Shown here: piece by piece, positions 1 through 9,271 of the stretch
How positions within the stretch are numbered: the stretch's first letter is position 1
Layout: each line of letters opens with the position of its first letter
Source of the DNA: Paenibacillus sp. ACRRX
Lineage (GTDB): Bacteria; Bacillota; Bacilli; Paenibacillales; Paenibacillaceae
Direction of reading: 5' to 3'
Assembly (NCBI RefSeq): GCF_022346885.1
Contig: NZ_JAKRNK010000001.1
Span: forward strand, 62,001-126,000
DNA length: 64,000 bases
The notes under the pieces: model-generated
What the model was told of the DNA's origin: nothing
Databases searched by the model: none
What the model saw: the letters and a program-made list of their open reading frames with translations, nothing else
Position numbers and translations under genes: made by a program

Positions 1-847
1 GATCGAATACAGGCTTTTCTCTATCTTCTTGCAGTTGGACACCTGTCTGCTCCAACATACGACGATCCGGCCTGAAGCCAGTTAGCGCCAGCACGAAACG
101 GCAAGGCAGCCGCTCTATGTACTGACCTTCTGCAGCGGCAATTGTAACATGATCTGGTTCAATAGTGGTTACTTGAGAACTTAAATTCATCGTGATAAGC
201 CCCTTTGCAACCATGCTGTCAAAGATAGGGCGCACCCACGGCTTAATATGTTCTGATATGACAGGTCCTCGGTGTACGATCGTCACCCTTGCACCAACTC
301 GTAGCAATTCCAAAGAGGCGTCAACAGCGGAATTGTTGCAACCAATGATGACAACGTCCATTCCTGCGTACGGATGTGCTTCCTGGAAATAATGGGATAC
401 ATGCGGTAGATCTTCCCCAGGAATGCCCAGCATATTAGGGTGGTCGAAATAACCTGTAGCATCAATGACATAGGGAGAGGAATAGATAACAGTCTCACCA
501 GAAGTCTTTCTTGTTGTTACAAGAAATGTGCAGTCTGATTGTTTGGTAATAGCGATCGCTTCCTCGTAAGCGTTAATTTTTAGTTGGTAACGCTCCGCCA
601 CCTTCAGATAATAGACAAGTGCTTCGTGTCGATATGGCTTTTCATTTGGTGTAGTAAATGGAACGTTACCTATCTCCAACAGCTCCGGCGTGCTGAAAAA
701 TTGAAGATTAGTTGGGTAACGATAAATGGAATTCACCAAGTTATGCTTTTCAATTATTAACGGCTCGATGCCGATGTTCTTCAGTTCAATCGCGGCTGAC
801 AATCCGCATGGACCGGCGCCAACGATGATGGCTTCTGCATAATTCAT
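1..847 (-). CDS. ypdA: YpdA-family FAD/NADPH reductase (partial, 3' end outside window)
   Basis: The gene starts at 847 (ATG, preceded by TTGGAGGCG) and runs off the left edge, so about 282 N-terminal residues are visible and the C-terminus is missing. The N-terminus carries the FAD dinucleotide-binding motif VGAGPCG at about residues 9-15, and a second nucleotide-binding segment (VVIIGCNNSA) lies near the middle. This layout fits the YpdA family, described in Firmicutes as a NADPH-dependent bacilliredoxin or bacillithiol-disulfide reductase in thiol redox control, normally about 325 residues. The family call rests on motif and text resemblance; another pyridine-nucleotide-disulfide oxidoreductase of the same fold is possible. 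It is divergent from the HAD gene to its right. Confidence 0.8.
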   Translation of the reverse strand, partial: MNYAEAIIVGAGPCGLSAAIELKNIGIEPLIIEKHNLVNSIYRYPTNLQFFSTPELLEIGNVPFTTPNEKPYRHEALVYYLKVAERYQLKINAYEEAIAITKQSDCTFLVTTRKTSGETVIYSSPYVIDATGYFDHPNMLGIPGEDLPHVSHYFQEAHPYAGMDVVIIGCNNSAVDASLELLRVGARVTIVHRGPVISEHIKPWVRPIFDSMVAKGLITMNLSSQVTTIEPDHVTIAAAEGQYIERLPCRFVLALTGFRPDRRMLEQTGVQLQEDREKPVFD

Positions 848-1055
848 GAATACGCCTCCAAGGTCTAGCATAATAAAAGATTCACCTTTTATGGTAGCAG
901 GTTGATTGCAGGAAATCCAATGGCTTGCTTACAAAAAGTTTATGAAAATTCGGACAATCAGGTGGGTGTTAGCAACATTTGTATGATATATTGGACACAT
1001 TCCTTTTAAGGAAGACATAGGTTCTGATTACTTATACAAAGGATGGGATTGTGGA

Positions 1056-1733
1056 ATGAATAAGCCGCAAGCGATTATTTTTGATATGGATGGTACGTTG
1101 TTCCAGACAGAGACTCTGCTGCTGCCAGCCTATCATCGGTTGTTTGATCGCCTTCGCGAGGAAGGGCTGTTCGAAGGTCCGACACCGCCTGAGGAGTATA
1201 TATTGAGTTCGTTAGGCATGCTGCTTGAGGCGATTTGGCAGCGTGTCATGCCGGATGCCAGCGAAGAAGCTCGTCTGCGTGCCGATGCGTTGTTATTAGA
1301 AGAAGAACTGGCAGGCTTGAAGCAGGGAGGTTCCTCTTTATACCCTGAGGTGGAAGGGGTGCTTCATCAGCTGCATCAGCAGGGAGTAAAGCTGTTTGTA
1401 GCAAGTAATGGCCTGGAGCCTTATGTAAAAGGTGTTGCAGAAGCACATCGTATTCATGAGCTGTTTGATGGCTTGTATAGTGCGGGAGGGCATCGTACGT
1501 CCTCCAAAGTGGATCTGGTTCGTATTCTGCTTAAGGAACATGGGATCACATCGGCATGGATGGTCGGGGACCGTTCATCGGACGTGGAGGCAGGCAAGGA
1601 GAATGATCTGACGGTGATCGGCTGTACGTATGCAGGCTTTGGGGGAGAAGAAGAACTGAAAGGTTCTGACTTCTATATTAACCATTTCCGAGAGTTGCTG
1701 TCGCTGTATGAGCGGAGTGCTGAGCTGTCATAA
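1056..1733 (+). CDS. HAD-superfamily hydrolase (phosphoglycolate phosphatase-like)
   Basis: The 225-residue protein begins with the HAD motif I FDMDGTLF at residues 9-16, whose two aspartates are the nucleophile and acid/base. VASNG near residue 115 is motif II, a lysine around 151 (SSKVD) is motif III, and VGDRSSDVEAG near 170 is motif IV. A helical cap lies between motifs I and II, as in subfamily I phosphatases. It therefore likely hydrolyses a small phosphorylated metabolite in the cytosol; the substrate cannot be read from sequence. It stands alone, with a shared terminator hairpin separating it from the convergent yheC/yheD cluster. Confidence 0.85.
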   Translation: MNKPQAIIFDMDGTLFQTETLLLPAYHRLFDRLREEGLFEGPTPPEEYILSSLGMLLEAIWQRVMPDASEEARLRADALLLEEELAGLKQGGSSLYPEVEGVLHQLHQQGVKLFVASNGLEPYVKGVAEAHRIHELFDGLYSAGGHRTSSKVDLVRILLKEHGITSAWMVGDRSSDVEAGKENDLTVIGCTYAGFGGEEELKGSDFYINHFRELLSLYERSAELS

Positions 1734-1773
1734 TTAGTGGAAACGTGCTGTGCAGCAAACTCGATCCGACATA

Positions 1774-1812
1774 AAGAAGAGCAGCCTAGGCAAGCGACCG
1801 GCTGCTCCTCTT
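1774..1812. terminator. Bidirectional terminator hairpin between convergent genes
   Basis: A 13-bp stem with one mismatch (AAGAAGAGCAGCC pairing with GGCTGCTCCTCTT) encloses a 13-base loop. It lies between the HAD gene stop at 1733 and the ATP-grasp gene stop at 1841, so it can serve both strands. Confidence 0.75.
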
Positions 1813-1840
1813 GTATTTGATCATATGTCTGAAGCTGTAA

Positions 1841-3337
1841 CTATTGAGAGTCTTTATGTTTGGACTGTTGGATAATATCCAGAATGGCCTGGGTCTCATC
1901 GGAATCAATGTGATTACAAGCGTGACTTTCTGGCTGTGTCGCTGACGTATCTTCATCTGAAACCCCCTGCCAGTGTCTCCGAGTAGGTCTTTTGCGGGCT
2001 GATGGTTTTAAGGGATAGAATGGATAATAGGGGCGGAAGCGACGATAGGCCGGAGTAGAACTGCGTGTCTTCTTTACACGGTTAGATCTGGACGGCATTC
2101 GTATGCCTACGAACGGCTCTGTTGATGGAGGCATGCCGGACAGCTTTAAGGTTGAGGCGGCCTCTTCATTAGCTGGTGGCTCTTTGGAGACAATTTCCTT
2201 ATTCGAGTGCTTAGGTTCGCGGGTACGTGCATCAGGACTTACTTTATTCTCATACAGCCAGATCGCATATTCCAAAGGTCTTGATAGAGCCAAACGATAC
2301 GTGTCGCGATCTCCAATCCGGGCAAACACTTCACGTGCCGGCTTTGGATTAACTTCTAGTAGCCATATTTTACCGTTTCTTTCGATGGCGAGATCTAAGG
2401 CCAGTTCACATAATGCGCCGTACTTTTTTTCCAGAAAACGAGCAACGGCGACTCCTAATTGTTCAGCGTTAGCTTTCACTTCGTTGATTCTCTTCTCATC
2501 TCCGATCCACTGCCTGAGCAGCGTATCCATTCTTACCGCTTCTCCGCCGCCATGTAGATTAGAGGTAATGCTTTTGGCGGCGCCGATGCGGGCGGCGCAT
2601 CCTGTCACTGTCCACTGCCCACTGCCATCCTTCTGCACGAGCATGCGATAATCGTGAACACGTCCATTCGGTAAATTAAGCGATATGCCCTGCTGCACCA
2701 AGTAACGTTCTTTGGCATGCCAAGAGGCAAGCTTTAATGTGAGTTGAGACCACGTCATTTTTTGCGGTTTGATGATACGCCGCTGATGGTCTCTTCCTTG
2801 CACGAATACGGTCTGACTGGATGACTTTAGACGCTCAATTCTTAAGATACCACGGCCGCCTGTGCCATTTATCGGCTTCAAGTATACAACGGGATCTCGC
2901 TTGATCATTTGTTGTACGTCAGCAACTGACGAATACAGCTTTGTTTTAGGCAAGGATAGATGAATCTCAGCGTCCTCTCCAAGCACCTGATAGATGGTCC
3001 ATTTGTTGCGGAGTGGTCGATTCATAAAATGAAGATGATGGTATTTTGTACGAAATTTTCGTAATTGCTCGAACCGATAGCTGCTCTGCAAGCGGCAGCG
3101 ATCAAATATAAGGTGGGGAAACTTCATCCATTTGCGTGACCAACGGTTGTTGTCTGGATTGTATACCAAAGCATGAATTTTTCGCATTTGCTCATTGACA
3201 TCTTGCGGCGTAAATACAAAGACTTCGATGCCGAGCTTCTTGCCTGCTGCTATCATCTTCTGATATACAGGACGCTCTTCTAATTGCTTCTGTTCATTCA
3301 TATATAACGTGAGTATGCCAAGTATAGGCTGAGTCAA
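1841..3337 (-). CDS. YheC/YheD-family ATP-grasp protein with Arg/Pro-rich C-terminal tail
   Basis: I choose the TTG at 3337, preceded by AGAAGGTG, which gives an N-terminus TQPILGILTLYMNEQ typical of YheC-type proteins. An upstream ATG at 3382 is in frame but overlaps the preceding gene. The protein is 498 residues. The ATP-grasp core shows VYLKPINGTGGRGIL (nucleotide-binding loop), VQQGISL, and LALDLAIERNGKIWLLEVN (metal-binding Asp/Glu/Asn strand). Residues after about 385 form an extension rich in Arg, Pro and aromatic residues (RRFRPYYPFYP), unlike the other four paralogues, which could anchor it in a spore layer. Family members are spore coat-associated; the ligase substrate is unknown. 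It is the last gene of the five-gene cluster. Confidence 0.85.
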   Translation of the reverse strand: MTQPILGILTLYMNEQKQLEERPVYQKMIAAGKKLGIEVFVFTPQDVNEQMRKIHALVYNPDNNRWSRKWMKFPHLIFDRCRLQSSYRFEQLRKFRTKYHHLHFMNRPLRNKWTIYQVLGEDAEIHLSLPKTKLYSSVADVQQMIKRDPVVYLKPINGTGGRGILRIERLKSSSQTVFVQGRDHQRRIIKPQKMTWSQLTLKLASWHAKERYLVQQGISLNLPNGRVHDYRMLVQKDGSGQWTVTGCAARIGAAKSITSNLHGGGEAVRMDTLLRQWIGDEKRINEVKANAEQLGVAVARFLEKKYGALCELALDLAIERNGKIWLLEVNPKPAREVFARIGDRDTYRLALSRPLEYAIWLYENKVSPDARTREPKHSNKEIVSKEPPANEEAASTLKLSGMPPSTEPFVGIRMPSRSNRVKKTRSSTPAYRRFRPYYPFYPLKPSARKRPTRRHWQGVSDEDTSATQPESHACNHIDSDETQAILDIIQQSKHKDSQ

Positions 3338-3362
3338 AATGCATTCACCTTCTTTTTGTCCG

Positions 3363-4472
3363 TTATCCGCTGTTCTTGGCAAGATACGTGCTGTATTGGA
3401 AAATTCGTTCTAAAGAACATCTGCGAATGTGCGGCTCGTCAAACTTCATGGGCTTTGCATTCGCCTCAAAGAACCAGATTCCTCCGCTTGCATCCACGCC
3501 TAGATCCATAGACATCTCGCCAAGCGTGTGTCCTGACCCACGCTCCACTTGTCGAGCAATGACTAACGAAGCATTTCGCGCACGGGTCATGATTTGCGAG
3601 GCTTGCACCTCGCCAAAAATTGAAGTCAGCAATTTCTCCGGGTCATCTATGCTTCCGCCACGCGGCACATGCGTGGTGATACTTAATACACCAGCTATCC
3701 GAGCGCCAACACCCGTTATGTCCCATTCGCCCATTTGATTTTTTTGAACGAGTACACGCAAGTCAAACGGCCGACGATTAATAGCTGCAAGGGAGATTCC
3801 TTGTTGAATGATGTAATGGCTTTGACCTGCTTGTTTGCGAATACGTGACCATAACTTACTGATATGCGCGCTTTTATACGAGGTGCTTCCTTTTCTGTCC
3901 TGTATTTTTAAGCGGAACTTTAACGTTTTCGCTTGGTTGACTCGCAGTGTCATAATTCCCATTCCCGCTTTGCCTGTCTCTGGTTTTAAATACACATAGG
4001 CATGACGATTCAGCATTTTGCCAAGGCTGGCAGAAGTCGTGAGCTTTCGTGTACTGGGAATGTAGGGCTTAGTCGTTTTTGATTTTTTAAGCCATTCAAA
4101 CAAGTTCCATTTATTAAAAAAGTACGGATTAAACATACGAATCGTAGGATGGGCTAGAATCGACTTGATTTTGCTGTTCACACTTGGCTGCATTTCATCT
4201 TCCCGGAGTGGAATGCGATTATAGATAACGTGAGGCAGAGGAAACCAGCCCTGCTGCCACACGTTGCTTTCTGGAACATAGTTATAACCGATTACCCGTT
4301 TTGCATTTAACTTAAGATCTTTAACGGTCACGATATAGACGTTAAAGCCGAGCTCTTTACCGGTCATGAGCAGGTCGGTAAAATTTTCGCGATTTCCTCT
4401 GAAATATTCATTGTCGTCATCAATGGTGAGAATGGCCACAATCGGCAATTGCTCTTGTTCCATTCCATTCAC
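3363..4472 (-). CDS. YheC/YheD-family ATP-grasp protein
   Basis: This 369-residue protein starts at GTG 4472 in a GTGA overlap with the upstream gene's stop, with AGGAGGG eight bases before it. It lacks the extra N-terminal domain of the 458-residue neighbour and consists mainly of the YheC module. Visible ATP-grasp elements are YVYLKPETGKAGMGIM, IIQQGISLAA, DLRVLVQKN and MSMDLGVDASGGIWFFEANAKP. The start and overlap indicate translational coupling within the cluster. Family members are annotated as endospore coat-associated; whether it ligates a peptide or polymer on the spore surface is not known. Confidence 0.85.
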   Translation of the reverse strand: MNGMEQEQLPIVAILTIDDDNEYFRGNRENFTDLLMTGKELGFNVYIVTVKDLKLNAKRVIGYNYVPESNVWQQGWFPLPHVIYNRIPLREDEMQPSVNSKIKSILAHPTIRMFNPYFFNKWNLFEWLKKSKTTKPYIPSTRKLTTSASLGKMLNRHAYVYLKPETGKAGMGIMTLRVNQAKTLKFRLKIQDRKGSTSYKSAHISKLWSRIRKQAGQSHYIIQQGISLAAINRRPFDLRVLVQKNQMGEWDITGVGARIAGVLSITTHVPRGGSIDDPEKLLTSIFGEVQASQIMTRARNASLVIARQVERGSGHTLGEMSMDLGVDASGGIWFFEANAKPMKFDEPHIRRCSLERIFQYSTYLAKNSG

Positions 4473-5845
4473 TGCTCATCCCTCCTGCGAAATTTACTTA
4501 GGAATAGGCAGTGTTCCAATATATGCTCGATGGAAGACTTACCTTCGATCTTCAAAGAAGGGTGCTTGAAGATCGATCGTCCAGGCTTGGCGTTAGCTTC
4601 GAACATCCATACATGCTCATCACGGTCGATACCCAGATCAAAGCCTATTTCTCCGATAAGGTGCGGGTGATTTCGTTCTATCGCTTCAGCCAGTTCAATG
4701 GCAACTTCTTTGGCTCGATCCAGCACTTCATCCGCGCGTTCGCCAAACGTGCGTTCAAGTGCCTGCCTCGGAGCCATCAACTGCCCTCCGTTTTTAACAT
4801 GGGTAGTTACACTGCCTTTACCCGCCTTCTTCGCACCAATGCCGACGACGACCCATTGATCGTCCCCGTTTTTGTGCATATGGAAGCGGAAATCGATGGG
4901 ACAACCATCGATCTCGGCAAGACGTACGCCTTGCTGCACGACATAACCCCGCAGCTGCCGTCCGTGCCGACCTTGGAGCATCCGCATCAAACTGCTGAAA
5001 TGTTTAAATCGCAGCAGTACGTTTTTACCATTATTTGTGTAACGGGCAAAGTAACCTTTCTTCGTGAGATAGGTTAAGCGGTAAATACCGATGCCGAGGC
5101 TGCCAGCGGTAGGCTTATAATAGACGAACTGATGCCGCTCCAGCATCTCCCTGATGGTGTCCGAATTTGGATTCATAACGGATTCAGGCACGTACCTGTT
5201 TGCATCCAGTTCACCTTCCAGCAGTGCATACACATCAGATTTGTTAAAGAAACTCCAATTGAAGAAAGGGATCTTTTTCCGAATAAACCGTTCTCGTAAA
5301 TTGTTGATGCCAGTAGAAGTCTCAGCTCTTCTGCTTGGAAGGCGATTATATATAACATCAGGCAGTGGCACGGTCTTTCTTACCCACCCCCCGTACTCAT
5401 TTAAAAAGTAAGCCAATACCGTTTCGTTAGACCAATTAATATCGCGTGGGGCAAAGGCGAAAACATAAGCTTTGTTGTGGCCGGCGCGAAGTATTTGTTT
5501 AATAAATCCGGTACGGCTGCCAAAGGGGCTGGTCGTTGAACGAATGGAGGCATCGGACAATATGCCGATTAACGGACCGAGCTGAATATGACCATCACTT
5601 TCATTTAACAGAAATACGCTGCCTGATTTGGGAACTTTTACAGTAGTGCGTATCCCTGAAGAAATATACAGATGTTTGCCGGCTTTTTTGATCGGTTTTA
5701 ATGTAACTGGAATACTGGTTCTGCCAAGACGCAAGCGAATTGATCTTTTGTTGGACAGCTTCAGTTGTTTTAATAGTGTGTGGGATACATAGATCATTTT
5801 TTCGGAATTTGGCGTCAGATGGACGTTGCAAACCGTCAAACTCAT
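4469..5845 (-). CDS. YheD-type ATP-grasp protein with extra N-terminal domain
   Basis: The 458-residue protein starts at ATG 5845, after TTAGGAGGG, overlapping the upstream stop by ATGA. Residues 1 to about 100 form a beta-rich domain (IRLRLGRTSIPVTLKPI and onward) that precedes the YheC-like part (LGPLIGILSD...). The ATP-grasp core shows VYYKPTAGSLGIGIYRL, VVQQGVRLAEIDG and GEIGFDLGIDRDEHVWMFEANAKP. This two-part organisation is what is called YheD in Bacillus, and it is shared with the protein at 7043-8413. Spore coat association is inferred from the family. The cluster order alternates longer and shorter types. Confidence 0.85.
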   Translation of the reverse strand: MSLTVCNVHLTPNSEKMIYVSHTLLKQLKLSNKRSIRLRLGRTSIPVTLKPIKKAGKHLYISSGIRTTVKVPKSGSVFLLNESDGHIQLGPLIGILSDASIRSTTSPFGSRTGFIKQILRAGHNKAYVFAFAPRDINWSNETVLAYFLNEYGGWVRKTVPLPDVIYNRLPSRRAETSTGINNLRERFIRKKIPFFNWSFFNKSDVYALLEGELDANRYVPESVMNPNSDTIREMLERHQFVYYKPTAGSLGIGIYRLTYLTKKGYFARYTNNGKNVLLRFKHFSSLMRMLQGRHGRQLRGYVVQQGVRLAEIDGCPIDFRFHMHKNGDDQWVVVGIGAKKAGKGSVTTHVKNGGQLMAPRQALERTFGERADEVLDRAKEVAIELAEAIERNHPHLIGEIGFDLGIDRDEHVWMFEANAKPGRSIFKHPSLKIEGKSSIEHILEHCLFLSKFRRRDEQ

Positions 5846-6999
5846 GGACAGACCCTCCTAAGATGTCGAACCAAGACATGGCGAGCGTATAAAATGGGAC
5901 GTTCTACCGCATGCATCTCGGCTTCGCGTTCACCGGTGTGTTCAAATACGGCCCGACCCGGCTTCGAATTAACCTCAAGCAGCCAAATTCGCGAACTTCT
6001 ATCAATTCCAAAGTCAATGCCTAACTCTGCCAGACGCCCATGGCGTGCTTCCAAAGCCTCGGGGATACATTCACTATATTGAATAATGTCGTGAATGAGC
6101 TGCTGTGACACGCTGGCGCCATATTGAGCTTTCAAGTATTGTGCCGCATCCGCAGCATGGCCTCCACCATGAAGATTGGATGTAATGCCATTTTCAAGAC
6201 CGATGCGTACGGCCATGCCGGTGAGCGCCCAACGGCCAGTTTCGTCTTTTTGCATAAGTGTCCGCAGATCAAAAGGCTCTTCCTCTGGACTATTTAAGGT
6301 CAAGTAGGGCTGCAGCACATATTTTCGACCGTTGATGAAGCTATGAATCCAATGTAGTCCAGCTTGAAGGCGATCGAAGTTGTGCTCAAATGGCTGATTG
6401 CTGTCATCGCGTCCTTTAACGACGATGGTATATCCTCTGATGGAGGAGGAATCGGCATGAGCCGATGAACCAAGGCGTTGGATGAACAACGCGGATCTGC
6501 CCTTGCTCCCACTGTGAGGCTTAAGAAATGCTTTGCCTTGATGCTCATGGAGGAAGTCATTCAGTGCTTTAACGCCACTGTATAATGATGTTTCTGGAAG
6601 CAGATGTTTAATGCTGTCAATGCGTGACAGGGAACGATACATATCCCATTTTCCGCCTAGTCCGACACTGAGCCATGCTGTACCTGACAGCCTCATTCGG
6701 GCGACAGCAGCTCGATTTTTCCGATATTGTACCTCGTTGGTAAAAGTTAGACGGTCGTAGACAAGTTTGGGTATCGGAGCGGTTACACTTTTCCACTCTT
6801 GATCTTCGTACGTGTATCCCCTCACCAGTCGCTTGCCCCAATCGATCCAGTGAGGAGAGAAGATAAGGACGGGGACACCCCGTTTTTGCCCGGATAGACA
6901 CAATTTTCGGCAGAATGCAGTTTCTGCGAACGGAGGAGAGCCGACTCTTTCATTTTGTAGTATGCCTAACGTGTCTAGTGGACCTTTCATAAGGCTCAT
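5842..6999 (-). CDS. YheC/YheD-family ATP-grasp protein
   Basis: I place the start at ATG 6999, which follows AGAAGGAGGTGG. The frame stays open further upstream but into the preceding gene. The product is 385 residues and begins MSLMKGPLDTLGIL, matching the YheC-type N-terminus. ATP-grasp features are AFLKPHSGSKGRSALFI, YVLQPYLTLN, DLRTLMQKDETGRWALTG and LAELGIDFGIDRSSRIWLLE followed by VNSKPGRAVF. Its stop overlaps the next gene's start by four bases, so the two are translationally coupled. The role in the spore envelope is inferred from family naming only. Confidence 0.85.
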   Translation of the reverse strand: MSLMKGPLDTLGILQNERVGSPPFAETAFCRKLCLSGQKRGVPVLIFSPHWIDWGKRLVRGYTYEDQEWKSVTAPIPKLVYDRLTFTNEVQYRKNRAAVARMRLSGTAWLSVGLGGKWDMYRSLSRIDSIKHLLPETSLYSGVKALNDFLHEHQGKAFLKPHSGSKGRSALFIQRLGSSAHADSSSIRGYTIVVKGRDDSNQPFEHNFDRLQAGLHWIHSFINGRKYVLQPYLTLNSPEEEPFDLRTLMQKDETGRWALTGMAVRIGLENGITSNLHGGGHAADAAQYLKAQYGASVSQQLIHDIIQYSECIPEALEARHGRLAELGIDFGIDRSSRIWLLEVNSKPGRAVFEHTGEREAEMHAVERPILYARHVLVRHLRRVCP

Positions 7000-7042
7000 G
7001 GAACTCCACCTCCTTCTAGAGGATGTCTCAAGATAAGACAGA

Positions 7043-8413
7043 TTAGAACCCAGCCAAGTATTTTGCATATTCGACCACTTTACGGACAGAAGGGCGAATC
7101 TTATTGTCGTTAAGCGGCGTGTTGTCATTTTTGGACGGCTTAGAGTTTACTTCCAGCAGCCATACTTTCCCGCTGCTGTCAACCGCGAGGTCAATGCCAA
7201 GCTCACCGAAATGCGCAGGAATTTGCGTATCGATGCCACGCGCAATCTCAAGTGAAGCATGCTGGAGGCGGTTGTAGACATCTGATCTTGCACCTGCTGG
7301 TAAGTTGGACTTGACAACTGCTTCTTTAACGGTGCTTAATGTACCACCTCGAGCCAAATTGGACACAAAATGCTGTGTGCTTGCCGTTCTGGCGACGATA
7401 GAAGTAAGCGTCCATTTACCGGTTGCATTTTTCTGAACAAGAGCACGGAAATCGACCGGACGACCCCCGTTTTCCATCAAATGAAGTCCCTGCTGAATCT
7501 GATATCGATTGGCCTTCAGCTTGGAGGAAAGACTAGAGAACAACTTGACCAAGCTGTTGAAGCTTTGTCTTCGCGTGCCGTTAACTGTGCTGTACATCGC
7601 TTGATAGGATTGATCGTTCAATCTGGTTACGCGGATAATACCTTTGCCAAGACTGCCCCTGGCGGGCTTTAGGAAGACGGTATGATATCGGGAGCACATC
7701 GTCTTTAAAGTCTGGAAATTACGAAGCAGATACGACTCCGGCAAATAGCGGGATGGATTGGAATCTCGCTTCAATGCGTCAAATACTTCGGTTTTATCCA
7801 AAAACTTTTCATTAAAGACATGTGACTTATACCGTGCCTTCGCCTCCCTCATAAAGTGCTGTACCGTTTCTCTGTTTTCAGTCTTGCGGGAGGTTAAGCG
7901 ATTGTTAATGACGTCAGGAACAGGCACCTCTGTCTGCTGCCACGATTTATTCTGATAGACCCAGGCCCTGATGCTGTTGACATGCTGTTCAATGTGCTCT
8001 GGCGTAAAAAAGCAGACACAGGCACCTTGTGACTGGCAAGCATCCACAAGCTCTTTGCAGAACGCCGTAATCGGACCAAACGGTTTATCCGGTGAATCAG
8101 GTCGGTCTCGGCTGATCAGAATGCCAATGAATGGACCGATAGCGAGCGTCTGTGATGAGGCATGGTACACAACTCGCAGCGATTGGCCGGATACGACGCC
8201 TAGAGAGCCCGCAAGCGTTTGATTCATACGCAGTCCGTCGAAGCGAGGCACCGGTATTACAATGATCTGCTGCTTAAACGATCCAAATCGTAAAGTCAGT
8301 GATTGATTTACTGGAATCTTCCACTGCTTCACTTTCGCTTCGCCAATCATCAGCACCTCATTGCGCAATAGACTGGGGCTTATCACCTGGAGCGCCACTT
8401 TCCATTTAGACAT
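7043..8413 (-). CDS. YheD-type ATP-grasp protein, first gene of the cluster
   Basis: The likely start is ATG 8413, preceded by GGAAGGAG; an upstream in-frame ATG at 8443 has no comparable site. The 456-residue protein has an N-terminal domain of about 100 residues, then LAIGPFIGILIS and an ATP-grasp core: TVFLKPARGSLGKGIIRV, YQIQQGLHLMENGG, DFRALVQKNATGKWTL, and GELGIDLAVDSSGKVWLLEV with NSKPSKND. It is the promoter-proximal member of five adjacent paralogues on this strand. Divergent yheA lies 306 bases away, recalling the yheA-yheB-yheC-yheD neighbourhood of Bacillus subtilis. Confidence 0.85.
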   Translation of the reverse strand: MSKWKVALQVISPSLLRNEVLMIGEAKVKQWKIPVNQSLTLRFGSFKQQIIVIPVPRFDGLRMNQTLAGSLGVVSGQSLRVVYHASSQTLAIGPFIGILISRDRPDSPDKPFGPITAFCKELVDACQSQGACVCFFTPEHIEQHVNSIRAWVYQNKSWQQTEVPVPDVINNRLTSRKTENRETVQHFMREAKARYKSHVFNEKFLDKTEVFDALKRDSNPSRYLPESYLLRNFQTLKTMCSRYHTVFLKPARGSLGKGIIRVTRLNDQSYQAMYSTVNGTRRQSFNSLVKLFSSLSSKLKANRYQIQQGLHLMENGGRPVDFRALVQKNATGKWTLTSIVARTASTQHFVSNLARGGTLSTVKEAVVKSNLPAGARSDVYNRLQHASLEIARGIDTQIPAHFGELGIDLAVDSSGKVWLLEVNSKPSKNDNTPLNDNKIRPSVRKVVEYAKYLAGF

Positions 8414-8719
8414 GTTGGTTCTCCTTCCAACGACCACTTGCATGGATGATCTCGGTAATCGCCGTTCGAGGCGTTTACAGGTGAACTATGACCAATGATT
8501 TATCATATGAGGACATATTTTCCTTGGTGATTGACCTAGTTCGAAAATAGCCAATGAGTTGCGACTGGACGTATGTTATACCTTGAGATTCGACAAGTGG
8601 ATGGATATCCGTTAAGATATTAGACGTATGAACAAAGCAGGATGTGCATGAGAATGGGCTGTTGTCACGATCGGAATTCGTGGACTGTACAATGGCGTAC
8701 ATAAGGAGGATGCGTACAT
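8414..8719. other. Divergent intergenic region yheD-type gene / yheA
   Basis: These 306 bases separate the minus-strand ATP-grasp cluster from yheA and must hold promoters for both. I could not find convincing hexamers with correct spacing for either direction. The yheA ribosome site AAGGAGGATG is at 8702-8711. A sporulation sigma factor promoter for the ATP-grasp cluster is expected from its family but is not obvious here. Confidence 0.4.
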
Positions 8720-9058
8720 ATGACTAACGTATACGATAGAGCGCATGAATTAGCGCGCGCATTGCAAGATTCGGCTGAAGCGAAAGCCGTAGAACAGGCG
8801 ATGAAAGTCATTGAAACTGATCCGGAAAGTAAACGTATGCTGGATGATTTCCGCCAGCGTCAGAGCGAATTGCAGCAAATGATGATGACAGGCGCTATGC
8901 CAGATCAGGCGGAGATGGAAAAGTTGGAGCAAATTTACCAGGTTATCAGCATGAACACGAGCATTGCACAATTATTTGAGGCAGAACGTCTTCTTGCACA
9001 AGTCATTCAAGATGTAAACAAGATCGTAACTGATTCACTCAGTCATCTGTATCAGTAA
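8720..9058 (+). CDS. yheA: YheA, YlbF/YmcA-family (UPF0342) protein
   Basis: The start ATG follows AAGGAGGATGCGTACAT. The 112-residue protein is predicted all-helical and highly charged, with the pattern DRAHELARALQDSAEAK near the start, DDFRQRQSELQ in the middle and AEXXLAQVIQDVNKI-like helices at the end. This is the YlbF/YmcA/YheA superfamily, which includes the RNase Y-modulating Y-complex members YlbF and YmcA. YheA itself has no settled function. It is monocistronic, followed by a strong terminator. Its position next to yheC/yheD-type genes matches Bacillus. Confidence 0.88.
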   Translation: MTNVYDRAHELARALQDSAEAKAVEQAMKVIETDPESKRMLDDFRQRQSELQQMMMTGAMPDQAEMEKLEQIYQVISMNTSIAQLFEAERLLAQVIQDVNKIVTDSLSHLYQ

Positions 9059-9070
9059 AATAGGCGGATC

Positions 9071-9120
9071 AAAAAGGCTGGCGTCACACTTCCTTGCGAG
9101 GTGCGGACGGCAGCCTTTTT
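9071..9120 (+). terminator. Rho-independent terminator of yheA
   Basis: AAAAAGGCTG...CAGCCTTTTT forms a 10-bp outer stem, extended by CGTC/GACG after a single unpaired base, thirteen bases after the yheA stop. Confidence 0.85.
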
Positions 9121-9271
9121 GCGGTCATAATTGCCCGCCCGTCCACATATGCTGTTATTAGACAGAATGCTGGAATGTAGCAAATGAATTGCATCATGTG
9201 CATCATCACTTATTCTCATCGTGCAAGCGGACAAGATGAAGTGATCATGATCGGAGAAAGGATGTAAAAAC

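Noticed and set aside
2103-2651. 182-codon plus-strand frame opposite the ATP-grasp gene
   Set aside because: Shadow of a gene with clear ATP-grasp motifs on the other strand.
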